From assembly GCA_045805265.1 (NCBI GenBank), contig JBJMLO010000016.1, positions 124,001 through 188,000 on the forward strand: a stretch of 64,000 bases of DNA, in the 5' to 3' direction. The notes under the pieces are model-generated. The model worked only from the letters and a program-made list of their open reading frames with translations, was not told where the DNA came from and made no database searches. A program made the translations under genes and the position numbers. The stretch is from JBJMLO01 sp045805265. GTDB taxonomy: Bacteria; Actinomycetota; UBA4738; JACQTL01. Positions 8,267 through 16,140 of the stretch are shown here, one piece after another (within the stretch, counting starts at the first letter, position 1; every line of letters starts with the position of its first letter).

Positions 8267-8922
8267 CCGGCCGTGCCCGGGCGGAGGATGGCCACGACCT
8301 CCTGGTCGGAGACCTGGTCGAAGTCCCGGTACCACTGGCCGACGGCGTGGAAGGGCTCCGGGGTGGTGAGCGCCACGAACCGATCCGCCTCCCGCTCGAG
8401 CATCGCCTCGGCCTGGGAGGGCGCGACGGGCACCGCCAGCACGACCTCGCGCGCGCCCTGCGTCTTCGCCCACCGGACCGCGGCCACCGCCGTTCCCCCG
8501 GTGGCGACGCCGTCGTCGACCACGATCGCGACCCGGTCCCGCACCTCGACCGGCGGCCGGCCTCCCCGGTAGGCCTCCTCCCGCCGGGCGATCTCCCGTT
8601 CCTGGGCGGCGATCTCGGCGTCGAGGTATTCCCGCGTGACCCCCAGCTCCCGGATCAGGTACTCGTCCAGCACCTGCACCCCAGGCGCCACGGCCCCCAG
8701 GCCGAGCTCCGGATTGAACGGCGCGCCGATCTTGCGGGGGACGACGACGTCGAGCGGCGCCCCCAGGCAGTCCGCCACCTCGGCGGCCACGACGAGCCCG
8801 CCGCGGGCGATGCCGAGCACGACCGTGCCCCCGTCCGTGCCGAGGACGTCCGCGAGCCGTTCCCCCAGCTTCCGCCCCGCCTCGGCGCGGTTGGCGAAGA
8901 ACATCCGCGGGCCGGGCCTCAC
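8263..8922 (-). CDS. Phosphoribosyltransferase-fold protein
   Basis: A 219-residue protein of the type I phosphoribosyltransferase fold. The PRPP-binding loop V-A-I-V-V-D-D-G-V-A-T-G-G-T is at residues 130-143, and an N-terminal G-I-A-R-G-G-L-V-V-A-A-E-V block forms the PPi loop. Similar stand-alone proteins often begin F-A-N-R-x-E-A-G, as here at residues 9-15, so the start may be the second Met (residue 7). The base or ligand used is unknown; some relatives are fused to dienelactone-hydrolase-like domains. The first gene of a two-gene operon, divergent from the Lrp-like gene. Confidence 0.82.
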   Translation of the reverse strand: MRPGPRMFFANRAEAGRKLGERLADVLGTDGGTVVLGIARGGLVVAAEVADCLGAPLDVVVPRKIGAPFNPELGLGAVAPGVQVLDEYLIRELGVTREYLDAEIAAQEREIARREEAYRGGRPPVEVRDRVAIVVDDGVATGGTAVAAVRWAKTQGAREVVLAVPVAPSQAEAMLEREADRFVALTTPEPFHAVGQWYRDFDQVSDQEVVAILRPGTAG

Positions 8923-9031
8923 GGCGTGGGCGTGCAGACGCGGTGGTGGGCCGTCGGCGGGTCCTTCCGGAGGCCCTCCGAGCGATTCCTGGGCATGCCC
9001 CGATCATGGCACGACGGGGCTCGCGGCTCGC

Positions 9032-9061
9032 TTGTCGCGCCACGGACCGTACCGCTAGGAT
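9032..9061 (+). promoter_or_regulatory. Promoter of the Lrp-like gene
   Basis: TTGTCG (9032-9037), an 18-base spacer and TAGGAT (9056-9061) fit a housekeeping sigma promoter about 54 bases before the GTG at 9115. Confidence 0.5.
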
Positions 9062-9114
9062 TCGCGCATCCTCGGGCGGGTCTCCCCGCCCGACCGGGAT
9101 CGGAGGTGCCGAAG

Positions 9115-9348
9115 GTGGTTCAGGCATACATCCTCATCCAGACCGAGGTGGGCAAGGCCGCCCAGGTGGCCAAGGAGGTCTCCCAGATCAAGGGCGTGAC
9201 GTCCGCCGAGGACGTGACCGGGCCGTACGACGTCATCGTCCGTGCCGAGGCCCGCAACGTCGACGACCTCGGGAAGCTGGTCGTGGCGAAGATCCAGGCG
9301 GTCGAAGGCATCACGCGCACGCTGACCTGCCCCGTCGTCCACTTGTAG
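9115..9348 (+). CDS. Stand-alone Lrp/AsnC ligand-binding (RAM) domain protein
   Basis: A 77-residue protein equal to the C-terminal ligand-binding domain of Lrp/AsnC regulators, without any DNA-binding helix-turn-helix. It starts V-Q-A-Y-I-L-I-Q-T-E-V-G and contains the glycine-rich turn T-G-P-Y-D-V-I-V typical of the amino-acid pocket. Such SraA/RAM-only proteins form oligomers and may sense amino acids or modulate full-length Lrp proteins. GTG 9115 was chosen because GGAGG ends 8 bases before it; the GTG at 9106 overlaps that site. Followed by a hairpin. Confidence 0.85.
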   Translation: MVQAYILIQTEVGKAAQVAKEVSQIKGVTSAEDVTGPYDVIVRAEARNVDDLGKLVVAKIQAVEGITRTLTCPVVHL

Positions 9349-9399
9349 GGACCGCTGCGGCCGTCAGGGACGCGGTCCCAGCCGCCCCGTCGCGCGCGC

Positions 9400-9422
9400 C
9401 CGGCCGGCTGAGATTCGGCCGG
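9400..9422. terminator. Hairpin after the Lrp-like gene
   Basis: CCGGCCG and CGGCCGG form a 7-bp stem with a 9-base loop, 51 bases past the stop. No T-tract. Confidence 0.35.
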
Positions 9423-9469
9423 CGATGTGATGGAAATCGCCGGGGTGGCCGGATAGCCTGCGCGCTCGA

Positions 9470-10363
9470 ATGCCGGCGCCGACACGTCCCCCAGCGCGTC
9501 ACCGGGCGCCCGCCAGGCGGCGGAAGCCACCGCGCCGGCGGGGCTTCCGTCTCGTCACGCTCGTCGCCGTGGTGGCGGCGACGGCGGCCCTCGCAGCCAC
9601 CCGTCACCATCCCGCGTCCGGCGCCGCCAGCCTGACCCGGGCCCAGAAGGCGGCCGCCCTCGCCCAGTCCGATGCGCGCGAGGCGAGCCTCGAGCGGACG
9701 GCGGTGGACCGCCTGATCCGGGCCGGACATCCCGTCTACTGCGGTGGACGGTCCCGGCCGATGGTGGCCCTGACCTTCGACGACGGCCCCGGACCGCTCA
9801 CGCCCAAGGCGCTCGACCTCCTCCACTCCTCCGGCGTCCGGGCGACGTTCTTCATCGTGGGGAAGGAGATCTCGGCCTGGCCCTCACTGAAGGGCGTCCC
9901 CCGCCAGGAGGCCCTCGCCGGCGCGATCGGCGACCACACGTACGACCACGTCTCGCTGGTGGGGCTCTCGCAGGACGACCTGGAGCACCAGCTGGGCGAC
10001 GCGCAGGTCGCCATCCGCCGGGCCACCCACGTCCCGGTTCTGCTGTTCCGGCCACCCATGGGCCTGCACGACGCCGCGAGCGACGCCGCCGTGCGCGCGC
10101 ACGGCATGCTCCAGGTCCTGTGGAGCGTCGACACCCAGGACTCCATGGGAGCGGGGCCGGGCGAGATCGTGCGGACGATCCGGCAGGAGGCCCGGCCGGG
10201 ATCGATCATCCTCATGCACGAGAACCGGGGGCAGACGCTGCAGGCGTTCCCCCGGATCATGGCGGTGCTCCGGCACAAGGGCCTGCGGCCGGTGACCGTT
10301 CCGGAGCTGCTGGCCCACGACCCCCCCACTGCGTCACAGCTCAGCCACGGTTCCTGTGGGTAG
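9470..10363 (+). CDS. Membrane-anchored polysaccharide deacetylase (NodB domain)
   Basis: A 297-residue protein with an Arg/Pro-rich cytoplasmic N-terminus, one transmembrane anchor (about residues 25-43) and an extracytoplasmic NodB domain. The carbohydrate esterase 4 motifs are present: T-F-D-D-G-P (near 102-107), H-T-Y-D-H (about 155-159), R-P-P-M-G (RPPYG position), W-S-V-D-T-Q-D and I-L-M-H. All metal ligands (Asp, two His) are kept, so it should be active on peptidoglycan or another N-acetylated glycan. A TAGCCT -10 box (9454-9459) stands 10 bases before the ATG. Convergent with ddl. Confidence 0.88.
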   Translation: MPAPTRPPARHRAPARRRKPPRRRGFRLVTLVAVVAATAALAATRHHPASGAASLTRAQKAAALAQSDAREASLERTAVDRLIRAGHPVYCGGRSRPMVALTFDDGPGPLTPKALDLLHSSGVRATFFIVGKEISAWPSLKGVPRQEALAGAIGDHTYDHVSLVGLSQDDLEHQLGDAQVAIRRATHVPVLLFRPPMGLHDAASDAAVRAHGMLQVLWSVDTQDSMGAGPGEIVRTIRQEARPGSIILMHENRGQTLQAFPRIMAVLRHKGLRPVTVPELLAHDPPTASQLSHGSCG

Positions 10364-10366
10364 CTC

Positions 10367-10387
10367 CTCCGGCCGCCTGAGCCGGAG
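10367..10387. terminator. Hairpin between convergent deacetylase and ddl genes
   Basis: CTCCGGC and GCCGGAG form a 7-bp stem with a 7-base loop, between two convergent stops. It could serve both genes. Confidence 0.35.
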
Positions 10388-10405
10388 TCGTGGCCGGCGG
10401 TCGGG

Positions 10406-11545
10406 TCAGCCTCGCTTGGCCTCGCGCTCGTGGCGCTCGACGGCGAGCTCGACCAGGCGGTCGACCAGGTCGGCGTAGGGAAGCCCGGAGGCCTCCCACA
10501 GCTTGGGGTACATCGAGACCTCGGTGAACCCGGGGATCGTGTTGATCTCGTTCACGATCAGCTCGTCGGGGTCCCGCAGGAAGAAGTCCACCCGGGCCAT
10601 GCCCTCGGCGTCGATCGCCTGGAACGCGGCGACCGCCATGCGCTGGACCTCCTCCTCGACCGCCTCCGGGAGGTCGGCGGGGATCACCAGCCGGGTCGCC
10701 TCGTCCAGGTACTTCGCCGCGTAGTCGTAGAACTCGCCGGCCGGGAGGATCTCGCCCGGGACCGACGCCACCGGGTCGTCGTTGCCGAGCACGCCGCACT
10801 CGATCTCCCGGATCCCCTCCATGCCGCGTTCGAGGAGGGCCTTGCGGCCGTAGCGGAAGCATTCCTCCATCGCCTGGGACAGGCCGGCCGGGTCCTTCAC
10901 CTTGGAGATGCCGACCGAGGATCCGAGCGAGGCCGGCTTCGCGAACAGCGGGAACCCCAGGTGCGCGGCCTTGGCCACGACGTCGTCGGGGTCGTCCTGC
11001 CAGTCGCGCTCGGGGACGACCACGTGGGGGACCACCGGGAGCCCTGAGGCGGCCAGCACCACCTTCTGCACCGCCTTGTCCATCCCGAGTGCGGAGCCCA
11101 GCACCCCGGCCCCCACGTACGGGATCCCCGCCAGCTCGAGCATGCCCTGCACGGTCCCATCCTCCCCGAACGGGCCGTGCAGGATGGGGAACACGACGTC
11201 CAGGGGCTCGCGGGAGCCGTCCTGGGCGACGAGCGCCGAGCCCCCCGTCGTGTCGAGCTCCACCGTCCGCCCGGTGCCCTGCTCCACGGCCGCCAGCGCG
11301 CCGGAGCCCGGGGGCAGCGCCGGCGGGGCGGCCAGCAGGTGCCAGCCGCCCTCCCGGTCGATCCCGATCGGGACCGCCTCGAACCGCTCCGGGTCCAGGG
11401 CGTCGATCACCGAGCGCGCCGAGACCACGGACACCTCGTGCTCCGCCGACCGGCCCCCGAACAGGATCGCGATCCGCCTCCGGGGTTCCGGGGCTCCTGC
11501 CTGACCTGGGGGTCTACCGCTCGGCTGTGCCTGGCTACGCTCCAT
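10406..11545 (-). CDS. ddl: D-alanine--D-alanine ligase
   Basis: Joins two D-alanines for peptidoglycan precursors. The ATP-grasp features are in order: I-L-F-G-G-R-S-A-E-H-E-V-S near residues 27-39, H-G-P-F-G-E-D-G-T in the first third, A-K-P-A-S-L-G-S-S-V-G, then the omega loop E-F-Y-D-Y-A-A-K-Y, and the metal-binding N-E-I-N-T-I-P-G-F-T near the end. The Tyr in the omega loop marks a D-Ala-D-Ala rather than D-Ala-D-Lac enzyme. 379 residues is slightly long because of a 24-residue Pro/Arg-rich start. Last gene of a plsC-metB-like-ddl run. Confidence 0.95.
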   Translation of the reverse strand: MERSQAQPSGRPPGQAGAPEPRRRIAILFGGRSAEHEVSVVSARSVIDALDPERFEAVPIGIDREGGWHLLAAPPALPPGSGALAAVEQGTGRTVELDTTGGSALVAQDGSREPLDVVFPILHGPFGEDGTVQGMLELAGIPYVGAGVLGSALGMDKAVQKVVLAASGLPVVPHVVVPERDWQDDPDDVVAKAAHLGFPLFAKPASLGSSVGISKVKDPAGLSQAMEECFRYGRKALLERGMEGIREIECGVLGNDDPVASVPGEILPAGEFYDYAAKYLDEATRLVIPADLPEAVEEEVQRMAVAAFQAIDAEGMARVDFFLRDPDELIVNEINTIPGFTEVSMYPKLWEASGLPYADLVDRLVELAVERHEREAKRG

Positions 11546-11582
11546 GATTCTTCCGGCCTCGCTCTTGAGACCCCCGGACCCC

Positions 11583-12776
11583 CTACACCTTCTCCAGGGC
11601 GCGGTCGAAGTCCTCCAGGACGTCGTCGACGGTCTCGAGTCCCGCGCTGACGCGGATCAGGCCGTCCCCGATGCCGGCGGCCCGCCGGGCCTCGGGGTCC
11701 ATCTGCCGATGGGTCGTGGAGGCCGCGTGGCCGACCAGCGTCTTGTGCCCGCCGAGGCTCGTTCCCACCCAGGCCAGCTCGAGCGAGTCGCAGAACCGGA
11801 CCGCGGGATCGATTCCTCCCCCCACCTCGAACGCCAGCATCCCGCCGAACCCGCCGCGAAGCTGTCGCGCCGCCACCTCGTGGTTGGGGTGGGACGCCAG
11901 CCCCGGGTAGTGCACCCGTTCGACCTTCCGGTGGCCCTCCAGGAACTGGGCGAGCGCCATGGCGTTCGCGCAGTGGCGCTGCATGCGGAGCTCGAGCGTG
12001 ACCAGTCCGCGGATGGCGAGCCACGCGGGGAAGGCCTCCAGTGCGCCGCCGAGGTCGATCGCCACCTTTCGGAGGTCACCTCGCGCCTCCGCCGAGCAGC
12101 AGACGACGCCGCCGACCAGGTCGTGGTGCCCGCCGATGTACTTCGTCGCGGAGTGCAGGACGTAATCGAACCCGTACTCGGCGGGCGTGCACAGGGCCGG
12201 CGACGCGAACGTGTTGTCGACGACGGCCGGGACGGCGGCGGCCCGACACCGCTCCCCCAACGCCGCCAGGTCCGCGACGGTGACGTTGGGATTCGCGATG
12301 GTCTCGACGTAGAACATCGCCGCCCCGGGGAGCCGCGCGGCCACCGCGTCCGGGTCGTGGGGCCACACGAAGTCGACCTCGATCCCGTAGCGCGGCGCCA
12401 CGTGCATGAACAGGGAGTAGGCGCCGCCGTACAGCTCAGCGCTGGCGACGACCCGATCCCCGGTCTTCGCCAGCGCCGTGAGCACGGTGTGGATCGCCGC
12501 CATCCCGGACGTGAACCCGTACGCGGCCTGGGTCTCCTCCAGGTCGGCCATGAGCCCCTCGAACGCCTCGACCGTCGGGTTCCCGTAGCCGCGGCCGTAG
12601 ACGTAGCCGTGACGTCGGAACGAGATCACGTCGGCGTAGTCCTCCGACGTGTCGAAGCGCCACGTCGAGGTCTGGTAGATCGGGACCGAGGAGGGGGTCT
12701 GGTCGACCGGCTGGACCGGTGCGCCGTGGGCCAGCCGGGTGGCGAACCCCCGCTTGGGACGCTCGCCGCGGGTCAC
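11583..12776 (-). CDS. Cys/Met-metabolism PLP enzyme (cystathionine gamma-synthase/lyase family)
   Basis: A 397-residue fold-type I PLP enzyme. The Schiff-base lysine is in S-A-T-K-Y-I-G-G-H, the Asp/Asn contacts in V-V-D-N-T-F-A-S-P, and the C-terminal V-S-A-G-L-E-T carries the carboxylate-binding region. Members act as cystathionine gamma-synthase, cystathionine lyase, methionine gamma-lyase or homocysteine synthase, and sequence alone does not decide. The GTG at 12776 overlaps the plsC stop by 4 bases (GTGA). The frame stays open far upstream, across the PHP gene, but that is run-through. Confidence 0.88.
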   Translation of the reverse strand: MTRGERPKRGFATRLAHGAPVQPVDQTPSSVPIYQTSTWRFDTSEDYADVISFRRHGYVYGRGYGNPTVEAFEGLMADLEETQAAYGFTSGMAAIHTVLTALAKTGDRVVASAELYGGAYSLFMHVAPRYGIEVDFVWPHDPDAVAARLPGAAMFYVETIANPNVTVADLAALGERCRAAAVPAVVDNTFASPALCTPAEYGFDYVLHSATKYIGGHHDLVGGVVCCSAEARGDLRKVAIDLGGALEAFPAWLAIRGLVTLELRMQRHCANAMALAQFLEGHRKVERVHYPGLASHPNHEVAARQLRGGFGGMLAFEVGGGIDPAVRFCDSLELAWVGTSLGGHKTLVGHAASTTHRQMDPEARRAAGIGDGLIRVSAGLETVDDVLEDFDRALEKV

Positions 12777-13444
12777 CGTTCGGCCCACCGCTTGGGATAG
12801 CGGCTGCGGAGGTCCGCGACGAGGCGCGACACCTCGGCCATCACCGCGTCGATGACCTCGCGGAGCGCCTCGGGATCCTCGCGGCGGTCGAGGAAGTCCG
12901 AGAAGTCCATCGGCGCGCCGACCTTCGCCCAGATCGGCCGGCCGAACGTGAGTCCCTTCTGCCCGCCCTTCTGCATGATCTGGTGCGCCCCCCACACGGC
13001 CATCGGGATCACCGGAACGTCCGCCCCCAGCGCGATCCGGGCGACGCCGGTCTTGGCGTGCATCGGCGTGTGGTCGGGGTTGCGGGTGACGGTTCCTTCC
13101 GGGAAGATCATCACCGCCTCGCCTTCGCGGAGCGCCTGGACGGCCGCGTCCACGGGCGCGGCGTTCCCCGTTCCCCGGTCCACGGGGATCTGCCTGGCAC
13201 CGGTGAACACGTGGCGCAGGAGCCAGTTCCCGTACAGCTCCTTCTTGATCAGGAACCGGGGGCGCCGGCCGGCCTGGATCACCGTCAGCGCGTGGGCGAG
13301 CGGGTCGAAGTACGACGTGTGGTTGCAGGCCAGGAGCGCCGGACCCTCCGGCGGGACGTTCTCGAGACCCTCGAACCGCCAGTTGAACCACAGCTTGATC
13401 GGCGTCTTCAGGCTGACCTCGGCCAGTCGGTACCAGGGCTCCAG
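12773..13444 (-). CDS. plsC: 1-acyl-sn-glycerol-3-phosphate acyltransferase (PlsC family)
   Basis: Membrane-associated acyltransferase of phospholipid synthesis. The H-x4-D motif is N-H-T-S-Y-F-D near residues 41-47 and the substrate motif is F-P-E-G-T near 111-115. Between the predicted TAGAAT promoter (13492-13497) and the first domain residues there is no in-frame ATG, GTG or usable TTG; a CTG at 13444 sits 6 bases past GGGAGG (13451-13456). The start is therefore proposed as CTG, giving 223 residues, the usual family length. First gene of the plsC-metB-like-ddl operon, divergent from the PHP gene. Confidence 0.85.
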   Translation of the reverse strand: MEPWYRLAEVSLKTPIKLWFNWRFEGLENVPPEGPALLACNHTSYFDPLAHALTVIQAGRRPRFLIKKELYGNWLLRHVFTGARQIPVDRGTGNAAPVDAAVQALREGEAVMIFPEGTVTRNPDHTPMHAKTGVARIALGADVPVIPMAVWGAHQIMQKGGQKGLTFGRPIWAKVGAPMDFSDFLDRREDPEALREVIDAVMAEVSRLVADLRSRYPKRWAER

Positions 13445-13491
13445 GACGGTCCTCCCGCGTCCGCGTCCCCGACCTGGCGGTCGGGGTGCCA

Positions 13492-13545
13492 ATTCTACCG
13501 CCGGGCGTGTAGGCGCCGTCCGTCCCGGCCGGCGGCGGGTACGGT
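13492..13545. promoter_or_regulatory. Divergent -10 boxes of plsC and the PHP gene
   Basis: On the minus strand TAGAAT (13497 to 13492) would serve plsC. On the plus strand TACGGT (13540-13545) ends 7 bases before the GTG of the PHP gene at 13552, predicting a leaderless transcript for the latter. Confidence 0.5.
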
Positions 13546-13551
13546 TCCGCC

Positions 13552-14598
13552 GTGACGCTGTCGAACGGCCAGCTGTCGGAGCTGCTGGGCCTGCAGAGCG
13601 AGCGGGAGGAGGCCCCGCACCGGCGCCGGGCGCTCCACCGGGCGTCCCGGGCCGCGCTGTTCTGGGAGGAGGAAGCTGCCGTTCTGGTGGCGGAGGGCCG
13701 GTCGCCGACCGAGCTGCCTGGCGTCGGCCCCTGGGTGGAGCGGTTCGTGCTCGAGTGGCTCGGCGACCCGCCATCCGAAATGCCGGAGCCGCCGGCGATG
13801 CGGCGGGGGTTCCTGACGATGGCCGAGGTCCGCTCGACGCCCGGCGTCGACGAGTGGCGCCGAGCCGTCCGCGCCGATCTCCAGATGCACACGACGTACA
13901 GCGACGGCAAGGTTCCGCTGGAGGGGATGGTCGAGGCGGCGGCGGCCCGAGGACACTCGTTCGTCGCGATCACCGACCACTCCGTCGGCCTCCCGATCGC
14001 CAACGGCATGTCGGAGGAGCGCCTGGCCGCGCAGGCGGAGCACATCGCGCGGCTGAACGGGGACCTGGGAGGCGACATCCGGGTGCTGCACTCGATCGAG
14101 ATGAACCTGTCACCCGAGGGCGAGGGGGACATGGACCCCCTGGTGCTGGCCCGGCTGGACCTGGTGCTGGGGGCGTTCCACTCGAAGCTGCGCCTGACCG
14201 AGGACCAGACCGACCGCTACCTGGCCGCCGTGCGCAACCCGACGGTCCACGTCCTGGCCCACCCCCGGACCCGGATGTTCAACCGGCGGAAGGGTCTCGA
14301 CGCCGACTGGCCGCGGGTGTTCGCCGAGGCAGCCGCGCTCGACAAGGCCGTCGAGATCGACGCCAACCCCCACCGCCAGGACCTCGACGTAGTACGGCTC
14401 GAGCAGGCCCGCGACGCGGGCGTGCGCATCTCCATCGGAACCGACGCCCACAGCATCGGCGAGCTCGACTTTCTGGACTTTGGCCTCGCGTCAGCCATCC
14501 GCGCGGGCATCGACCGCGACCGCATCCTGAACTTCATGCCCGTACAGGGCGTCCTCGACTGGGCCCGGGCCACCCGCGAGCGAGCCCCTCCTGCTTGA
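13552..14598 (+). CDS. PHP-domain phosphoesterase with N-terminal helix-hairpin-helix
   Basis: A 348-residue protein. Residues 1-75 carry a helix-hairpin-helix-like segment (L-P-G-V-G-P-W-V-E-R-F-V) as in the N-terminal part of PolX. From about residue 110 comes the PHP metal site: D-L-Q-M-H-T-T-Y-S-D-G, then I-T-D-H-S, an I-E-M-N with Glu, H-S-K, A-H-P-R, and finally I-G-T-D-A-H-S. All metal-binding motifs seem intact, so a phosphatase or 3'-exonuclease activity like the PolX C-terminus is likely, without a polymerase domain. The start GTG is predicted leaderless. Confidence 0.83.
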   Translation: MTLSNGQLSELLGLQSEREEAPHRRRALHRASRAALFWEEEAAVLVAEGRSPTELPGVGPWVERFVLEWLGDPPSEMPEPPAMRRGFLTMAEVRSTPGVDEWRRAVRADLQMHTTYSDGKVPLEGMVEAAAARGHSFVAITDHSVGLPIANGMSEERLAAQAEHIARLNGDLGGDIRVLHSIEMNLSPEGEGDMDPLVLARLDLVLGAFHSKLRLTEDQTDRYLAAVRNPTVHVLAHPRTRMFNRRKGLDADWPRVFAEAAALDKAVEIDANPHRQDLDVVRLEQARDAGVRISIGTDAHSIGELDFLDFGLASAIRAGIDRDRILNFMPVQGVLDWARATRERAPPA

Positions 14599-14629
14599 GA
14601 ACCCTGGGCCCCGGCGATGGTTCCTGCGG

Positions 14630-15043
14630 TCAGCGGTCGGCTGGTGGATCCGGCTCGTCGGCCCCGCCGGCTGCGGCGCGCTCGACCGCTTCCGTGCATC
14701 GGGTCAGGAAACGCTCGGCGTCGGCAACATGCTGCTCGACGGTCTCGCGCGCGATAATCGACTCGCCGAGCTCGTAGTCGGCGCGGGCCCGCAGGTCGAG
14801 CAGACGTCCCAGGAGCGGGACCGCGCCGTAGGTGTCGGTGAAGAGCGCGATCTGCCCCGAGTGTGTCTTCGCGGACAGTCCTCGCACGAGCAATGCGGCC
14901 CGCGTGGCGTGGAACGCCGAGTAGTAGAGACGACTTGCGGCGCCCTCCAGCGACGCTGCACCGAACAGGAGCTTCGCTTCTGCGAGGGCTTGCTCCGCTC
15001 GGCGCAGCTCGGCCCGAGCTTCCTCGATCTGTCCGGGTGTCAC
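14630..15043 (-). CDS. HEPN-domain protein, toxin of an MNT/HEPN pair
   Basis: A 137-residue all-helical HEPN protein. The helix S-R-L-Y-Y-S-A-F-H-A-T-R and the following R-G-L-S-A-K-T-H (R54 to H61, an R-x6-H) fit the RNase motif of HEPN toxins. Its GTG start overlaps the stop of the nucleotidyltransferase gene by 4 bases. In characterised pairs the partner nucleotidyltransferase adds AMP residues to the HEPN protein and silences it. The pair stands alone in a patch less GC-rich than its surroundings, suggesting acquisition. Confidence 0.8.
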   Translation of the reverse strand: MTPGQIEEARAELRRAEQALAEAKLLFGAASLEGAASRLYYSAFHATRAALLVRGLSAKTHSGQIALFTDTYGAVPLLGRLLDLRARADYELGESIIARETVEQHVADAERFLTRCTEAVERAAAGGADEPDPPADR

Positions 15044-15390
15044 AGACGGACCGAGTCCTCGCGGATGGCTCTGTAGATGCCGGTCGCTCTGGACCTCGGG
15101 GCGTGGTATCGCTCGTAGTCCTCGATCAGGGGTGAGAGCCACGGACTGATCATGTGCGCCATGTCGAGGATCGACCTCCACGTCGCGACGTCGAGGCCAT
15201 CGACCAACACGAGCAGATCGATGTCCGACTCGGCGCTTCCCTGTCCTCGTGCCTCGGAGCCGAACAGGCGGAGGTCTTTCAGCCGCGCGCCGAGTAGGGC
15301 TCGCAGCCTGTCCCGGAACTCCTCGATCCACTCACGCCGCCGGGGGTCGAGCCGACCGAGGGCCTCGATTGTCGATGCGGACGACGGCAT
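15040..15390 (-). CDS. Minimal nucleotidyltransferase, antitoxin of an MNT/HEPN pair
   Basis: A 116-residue protein with the nucleotidyltransferase signature G-S-E-A-R-G (44-49) followed by D56-I-D58, the GSx10DxD motif that binds Mg-ATP. It probably AMPylates the downstream HEPN protein. The ATG at 15390 lies exactly 7 bases past a TACGAT -10 box (15397-15402), predicting a leaderless mRNA; much longer frames upstream lack homology. Directly coupled to the HEPN gene. Confidence 0.82.
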   Translation of the reverse strand: MPSSASTIEALGRLDPRRREWIEEFRDRLRALLGARLKDLRLFGSEARGQGSAESDIDLLVLVDGLDVATWRSILDMAHMISPWLSPLIEDYERYHAPRSRATGIYRAIREDSVRL

Positions 15391-15765
15391 CACGCCATCG
15401 TAGGCGACCGCCGGGCCCGCATCAGCACTCCCAGTGCAATGCAGAGAGCCCGCTTCGGATGATGAACAGGAACCGTTGCTTCCCGCATGCCTTCCATGCC
15501 AGCGACCACCAGGTGATGCATGCTCGTTGAATGAGGCGGCTTCAGATTCTGATCGAGCAGGATCGCGACATAGCGCTGGAGCGCCGCGCCCGCACCCGAG
15601 GGCCGATACAGGGCGGCAACGATCCGCTAGATCTTCCCCGCGGCGGTCAAGGGGATGCCACCGCTCTCCACCGACCCGCTGAGGCGAATGTCGGGAAGCG
15701 ACCACTTCGACCCCACGGATATCGACGACGGGATCTTCGTGGGTGGGAGGGAGGGATGGCGACGG
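15391..15765. other. Intergenic stretch with no convincing gene
   Basis: About 375 bases between the toxin-antitoxin pair and the broken lipoprotein gene. Short open frames exist on both strands, but none shows a recognisable domain or a ribosome site. The only signal is the MNT -10 box at its left edge. It may hold remnants of transferred DNA. Confidence 0.5.
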
Positions 15766-16132
15766 ATGCTGGCATGCATGGCCGCGGCCTTCCTCCTGGT
15801 TGGATGCCATTCAGGGAGGCCTGACTCCGGAATCCGAGGCGCGCTGAACGTTGTCGTGGACAAGGGCGGGAGCTTCGCCCCGATCTTCGGTCCCACGCCG
15901 CAGGAGGGACGGCTGACGATCCTGCGGGCTCCCTCTCGGACCCCCCGTTGAAGTCGTTGACATGCCTAGCGGCACCTTCGAGGTGGCACTGGCGCCAGGC
16001 CGGTACCTAGTGCGTGGATTCATCACAGTGCCCAATGCCATCCCGCCACGATCCACTGGTTTCAAGCCGGTCCTGGTCAAGGCTCATCGGTTCACGGACG
16101 TGAGGCTCCTCCTGCACGACTACCTTCCCTGA
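15766..16132 (+). pseudogene. Lipoprotein with a homopolymer frameshift
   Basis: The ATG at 15766 follows a GGGAGGGAGGGA ribosome site and encodes a lipoprotein signal: M-L-A-C-M-A-A-A-F-L-L-V-G-C, with the lipid-attached Cys at about residue 14. In this frame the protein stops at 15951. In the next frame a sensible sequence resumes immediately (V-E-V-V-D-M-P-S-G-T-F-E-V-A-L-A-P-G-R-Y-L-V) and runs to a stop at 16132; it looks like the end of a small beta-sandwich (carboxypeptidase-regulatory-like) domain. Reading five instead of six C's at 15941-15946 joins the two, giving roughly 121 residues. Either a real mutation or a base-call error. Confidence 0.6.
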
Positions 16133-16140
16133 GGCTGGGA

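Noticed and set aside
11583..14132. Single 849-residue minus-strand open frame
   Set aside because: Only residues after the GTG at 12776 are homologous to Cys/Met PLP enzymes. The rest runs antisense through plsC and the PHP gene, as expected in GC-rich DNA.
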